Source: Parus major (Eukaryota > Chordata > Aves > Passeriformes > Paridae). Taken from it: a stretch of 64,000 nt of DNA. The stretch lies in assembly GCF_001522545.3 (NCBI RefSeq), contig NC_031799.1:46815929-46879928 (forward strand), read 5' to 3'. The notes beneath the pieces were generated by a model. The model was not told the DNA's origin, ran no database searches, and was given only the letters and a program-made list of their open reading frames with translations. The position numbers and the translations under genes were made by a program. Below, piece by piece: positions 60,301-64,000 of the stretch. Position 1 is the stretch's first letter. Each line of letters starts with the position of its first letter.

Positions 60301-62725
60301 GCACTTACCCTCTAGAAAGCATGGCTCTGCTGAGATGAAACCTTTATAAACCTTATAAAAGGATCTTGCTGACTGAATTTCTGTGTTTTGGCTCATGCAA
60401 CCAGAAGCAAAGCACAGACAGTATTCAGACAACAAAGAGAAGCTGACATGAGAAGATCAAGTTGTGTTTACAAAGTCAGAGGTATTCAAGGTGTTCAGTC
60501 TGTTAGGCCATGTAGAGTCATTCAGACCTGGGCAGATTTTAATGCCTGTCATTCAATTGGATGCTCGTGGTATCACAGAAAATCCTGGTAAGACCAGTGC
60601 AGGAAGATGTGCCAGATTTTCCCTCTTGACTCTGAGACTGGGAAGGAATCATATTGGTTAGAAGAATATATGTTTCTCTTGACCTTGTTTCAGCTCCATG
60701 CCTTGCACTGGATGCCACATACAAGTGCACTGCTCAGTGAATTTGAAGGGTTGGGTGACAGTGGATGCTCTGGAATTCCTAGGGTGTGATTCACTAGAAG
60801 GCAGCACCAGTGATGACCCTGACATGCAAGAGCCATTGTCCTGTTGCACCACTCCTCTCCTCCAACAGCAGGACTGCTTTTGCCTAGGACTTCATTGTTT
60901 TCTTTTTTTGTCAATTTTAGGTAGATCAGAGAGTCTTCAAAGACTTCCTGTCTGAGAAGCTGCCTCGCCTCATGGCTCATTTTGAGCAGTATCAGATTGA
61001 TGTCTCACTCATCACCTTCAACTGGTTTCTGGTGGCCTTTGTGGACAGCCTGGTCAGCGACATCCTCCTGCGAGTGTGGGATGCCTTCTTATATGAGGGA
61101 ACCAAGGTGCAACTCTCCATCTAGGCCTTCCTCCCATCTATACCACCTCTGTGGCATAGTGACAGGGTGATGGGCATACACATCTATCAAAGATACATAA
61201 GGTTTAATAATTTGTCCTATCCTGCCATTTTGGTGGCATGACTTGACTCCAAGCTCCTGTTTTCTATGTACTTGCTGCTAGTAGGCTGACCTAGTCCCTG
61301 ATTCTGTGCACTTGGTACTTTTTTGTGGGTAGTTCTGCTACAAAACATCTCTCTGATAGGTCTCCTGCTCTGTGTCACAATTGAGAGTATTGCAGATACA
61401 GGGGACATAAGACAGGCAGTATCTGAAAAAGTGAGTCCTACATTGTCCCTGTGCAAAGGAAGAGCTGGAGAAATCTTGTGGGGTCCTTTTGTAGAGCCTG
61501 GTATCCTCTGGGGTTGCAAATTAGCTAACAGATGGTTATTCTCTTTGAGATTAGCTCTGTACTCCTTTAGGCCTGCCCTGTGCAGACTATTAAGAGCAGG
61601 AGTACAGACTCTGTATCTAGTCTGTATTGTAGTGCTGTGTGCCCAACACCATCTTTTATACCAGGATGGCCTGGACCTTCAGTTCCTTAAAACTTTATCC
61701 ACTCAAATACCTTTCAACCCTCCAGGTCATTTTCCGCTATGCTCTTGCAATTTTTAAATACAACGAGGAGGAAATCCTAAGAATTCATGACAGTGTGGAG
61801 ATCTACCAGTACCTACGGTTTTTCACAAGGATGATCACGGATGGCAGGTAGGACTCTGAGTTGTAGACAAGCTCCCATTGTGTATTTGTACTTGCTTGCC
61901 TGTTAGGTCAGCTTAACAAGAGTTGTGACTAGTTTATTAAGAGAGACGCATATACATTGATAGGTCTGTGGGACATGGATCCATTTGTCTCTTTTTGACT
62001 TTCCCTTCATGGTGTTACTTAAAATCTTTTCGGCTTGGAAAAGGCATGCTACAGCAGAGCAAGCAACAAAGTATGGGTCAGCCTTCTTCTTGTAGCAGCT
62101 GGTACTTGTGCTACTGATTTTTGGAATTCTCTCAGCTGTATTTGGGGTTTGGGAACACAGCATAACCCATCACCTTGAATGACAAAATGTGTCTGAGATG
62201 AAGATTTCTGTGAGCAGAAGACCCAGCATCAGGAATATTCCTCCCTGACGGGCCATCAGAATTGGCATCTGATCCATTGTCTCCTAAATGATGCTGCACA
62301 CTGGTACCTTAAAAGGTGGGATGGTATAAGTGTATGTGAAGTACTGCTTGGGTTGGTGTTGGTGTGGGAAATAGTTCCTTTAAGACTGCTGTTTGGTGAC
62401 TTCTAGGGTCATAGAGCTGAAGTCTGATCTACTCTTTAATACCCCAGAATGCTCTTGATGTATCTGTTACCATGTGTTACCAGCCAGTAAATAAGTTGAC
62501 TGGAGCTGTCCTTTCTATCGTAGGAAGCTGATGAACATTGCCTTCAATGACTTAAACCCCTTCCCCATGAAACTGCTGAGGAACCGCCGGTCAACGCACA
62601 GGGAAGAGCTGGAGGCAGAGCTGTGCGAACTTGAACAGATCAAGGCAGCCTATGTGAAAGAGAGAGCAGAGCAGAGACCTCAGGACCCAAAGGAGGTTGT
62701 TAGTGAAGAGGAAGAAGAGAGCTAA
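45310..62725 (+). CDS. TBC1D2: TBC1 domain family member 2 (Armus), Rab GTPase-activating protein, complete, 13 coding exons
   Basis: TBC1D2 stimulates GTP hydrolysis by Rab7 and acts in endosome and autophagosome traffic and cadherin turnover. Exons: 45310-45717, 46341-46473, 47351-47492, 49835-49971, 50568-50752, 51766-52152, 52856-52966, 55673-55860, 57187-57657, 58815-58935, 60921-61106, 61726-61847, 62524-62725 (stop TAA). All junctions are GT-AG and keep phase. The sum is 2793 nt, 930 codons, against 928 in human. Domains: PH at about residues 60-157 (KLCGYL to MRRWEF), coiled coil at about 315-500, TBC domain from about 631. The catalytic arginine finger is intact (I674xxD677xxR680), as is the glutamine finger (Y715 C Q717 G). 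The tail is acidic. The start is the first in-frame ATG after the upstream TAA at 45250-45252, and length supports it. The N-terminal 55 residues and the stretch at about 230-315 are poorly conserved, as expected for this family. Confidence 0.97.
48307..49081 (+). repeat. Diverged direct duplication in a TBC1D2 intron
   Basis: Two related segments of about 165-185 bases lie in the same orientation at 48307-48491 and 48918-49081. Both share GCAGCTTCAT, AGTCTTTTATAGA or its variant, GACTTGTTTTGTTTTAG, TATGCATACTTT, ACAGGTTTTACAC and ACATTTGTAGTT in the same order. The offset is about 600 bases. They are either a local duplication or two copies of an unrecognised interspersed repeat. Confidence 0.7.
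49566..49602. repeat. AT-rich simple repeat
   Basis: Repeated units of TTTAAAAAAAA form a short low-complexity tract in the TBC1D2 intron. Confidence 0.8.
53552..54611 (-). mobile_element. Possible LTR, antisense in a TBC1D2 intron
   Basis: On the minus strand the unit would begin TGTGCACTCCCCC and end CAACCTAAGACA, giving TGT...ACA termini. A TATA-like CTATAAGCAGC lies at about 54317-54327 on that strand. No convincing polyadenylation hexamer or target duplication was found, so the left limit is uncertain. The right part (about 54545-54611) is shared with a second copy near 57000. Confidence 0.4.
55366..55409. repeat. Perfect 20-bp inverted repeat (hairpin)
   Basis: The left arm 55366-55385 and right arm 55390-55409 are perfect reverse complements (TTTAAGTACTGCATTGCATC), separated by the 4-base loop CACC. 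It lies in a TBC1D2 intron about 260 bases before the next exon. It could form a stem in RNA or a cruciform in DNA. Confidence 0.95.
56215..56585 (-). mobile_element. Solo LTR, antisense in a TBC1D2 intron
   Basis: On the minus strand the unit begins TGTGTGGATGC and ends CGGAACGACA (371 bases). It has a TATA box (CTATAAAGCAGG, about 56308-56319), then AATAAAC (about 56285-56291), in correct order. The 3' end contains an internal inverted repeat (TGTCGTTCC...GGAACGACA). Flanking AAGGA and AAGAA match in four of five bases. No viral coding remains. Confidence 0.7.
56900..57053 (-). repeat. LTR-like fragment related to the copy at 54545-54611
   Basis: The block TTGAGGCCTAATGAGCATTTCTCAGAT at about 56978-57004 matches GCTGAGGCCTAACAAGCATTTCTGAGAT near 54553-54580 with few changes. 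Both are followed by a G-rich stretch and end in a CACA-type terminus. It probably belongs to the same LTR family, in minus orientation. Confidence 0.4.
58060..58235 (+). mobile_element. Degraded CR1 LINE fragment
   Basis: Sequence from AAAGACTGAGGAAACCACAG and TCTGGAAAAGAGAAGATTCAG through GGAAGGGCGAACCTAAATTTC follows the order of the CR1 3' region on the plus strand. It is strongly diverged and internally deleted. It lies sense to TBC1D2 in an intron. Confidence 0.5.
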
Positions 62726-64000
62726 CGAAAAGAGAATTTGTCATCACTTCCCTCCCATCTTGCAGAAGGTCATCAGTAGCAACTGTCAGTAAGAAATGAC
62801 TTGGAAAGGACCAGAGGGGGAACTGTGGTCACAGGAGTTCATCTGCCCCAGTAAGCAAGGCTGTAGTTATGGGACCTGTAGGAGACCAAGTCAGACTTTA
62901 TAATAGATGAGGAGGTGTCAGAGGAGTTTTAAACTCTTTTGTTCTTCTCCCCATTTAGCCCATCCTGTCCTGTGCAGTTCAGGATTACAGCTGATCGTGC
63001 AGAGGAAATATCAGTTGTGGTGTCATGACAGAAACTGACAAGGCGCAAAAGACCCAACCAAGCAGGGCTTTTATACATTTTCTGATAGTGGCTTGAATTA
63101 GATCTTTATCTACGAGTAAAACCTCCAGAAATAATGAATTGAACACACTCCCTCACTGTTACCTAAAGCTTCTGAATTGGTCAGGAAAAAGCCTTCTCTT
63201 AGAGGGCATGGTGCCTTCAGGGTCTAGCCTGCCATGTCTGTGTGTGTTTAACATTGTTACTGATGAAGACCCTGTCTCCAGATGAGGGTCTGTGGGGGTT
63301 CTGAAAGCTGGAGGACATCATCCCATGGGACTCAGGCTGGGACAAGGAATCAGATTGTGGGACAGTGAAGCTGCTTCTCCAGTTTGGTTCCTGTAGGAAG
63401 TTCACGGGAGCACAAGGTGTGTCTCCTTCTTGGCTGGGAAATGTTTAGCTTTGAGGCCCTGGCATCACTCTGTGCTGGTGAATTTGCTCCATAGAGAAAC
63501 TCTTATCTCTGTATGAAACCAACCACAGCCTGCCTACAGGCAGGGCCTAATGTTATGTGGACTTCTACTGGGGATGATAGGGTTTTCTGATAGCCTCATT
63601 TCTGGCCATCTCTCTGCCCCACAATTACAGTCCTCCTGTGCTGGGTTTTTACACTGATATCCCTCTCTCTGACTCCCATTCATTATGGAAGAGACAAGGG
63701 CTTTTCTGTAGTTTATGATATTGAAAGTGTTTTATCCATGGCATATGGCTGGGAACAAAGTCACAAAAGATGACTTGATATTCTTTAGAAAAAAAAATTA
63801 ATGTCCCCTGAACCAAGGAGCTGGGCTCCATGGGTCTAGCACACAGAGATGCCCTATCTGCCTCTGGGAATGGGGTCTGATAGCCTTGTGCCCTGCCTCC
63901 CTGGCTTGTCCCTTCCCTGGGCTAGGTATGCTGCCTGTGCAGCTCAGCTCTCCGCAGATCCAGGATGAGTCAAGTATTTAGATAAATACAACTTCTTTTC
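62726..64000 (+). other. TBC1D2: TBC1D2 3'UTR and downstream sequence
   Basis: Non-coding sequence follows the TAA stop to the window end. I see no AATAAA on the plus strand in these 1275 bases, so the transcript end cannot be placed. No other gene is visible. Confidence 0.5.

Noticed and set aside
1..64000. CRISPR arrays, bacterial operons, tRNA or rRNA genes
   Set aside because: None seen. Intron-rich vertebrate genes and avian repeats account for the window.

Overview
This 64-kb window is vertebrate nuclear DNA, almost certainly from a bird. CR1 LINE fragments and ERVL/ERVK-type LTRs of the kind common in birds are scattered through it, and there are two CpG islands. The three genes found (APTX, ELP1, TBC1D2) all have human orthologues on chromosome 9, most of which corresponds to the avian Z, so a Z-chromosome location is inferred. 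Exons were found by reading both strands for conserved protein and checking splice sites and phase at each junction. No calculation or database search was run.

Layout. 1-1393: 5' end of an endogenous retrovirus on the minus strand (broken gag, primer-binding site, LTR). 2254-3060: the last two coding exons and 3'UTR of APTX, plus strand; the rest of that gene lies left of the window. 3061-8380: gap between convergent genes, containing the ELP1 3'UTR at its right end. 8381-40500: complete ELP1 (IKBKAP) on the minus strand, 36 coding exons, 4005 nt including the stop, 1334 codons. Its introns carry three LTRs and one CR1. 40100-43340: the ELP1 CpG-island promoter, two CR1 fragments in opposite orientation, and a second CpG island that probably drives TBC1D2. 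45310-62725: complete TBC1D2 coding region on the plus strand, 13 coding exons, 2793 nt, 930 codons. It is followed by 3'UTR to the window end.

The genes have unrelated roles. APTX is a DNA-strand-break end-processing enzyme. ELP1 is the scaffold of Elongator, the tRNA wobble-uridine modifying complex. TBC1D2 (Armus) is a Rab7 GTPase-activating protein. ELP1 and TBC1D2 are divergent, and APTX and ELP1 converge. I found no evidence for a new biological system. The best second-look items are splicing details (a GC-AG intron in ELP1, the avian counterpart of the familial dysautonomia exon, a tandem acceptor at the APTX HIT motif), a perfect 20-bp hairpin in a TBC1D2 intron, and the consistently antisense orientation of the LTRs inside the genes.
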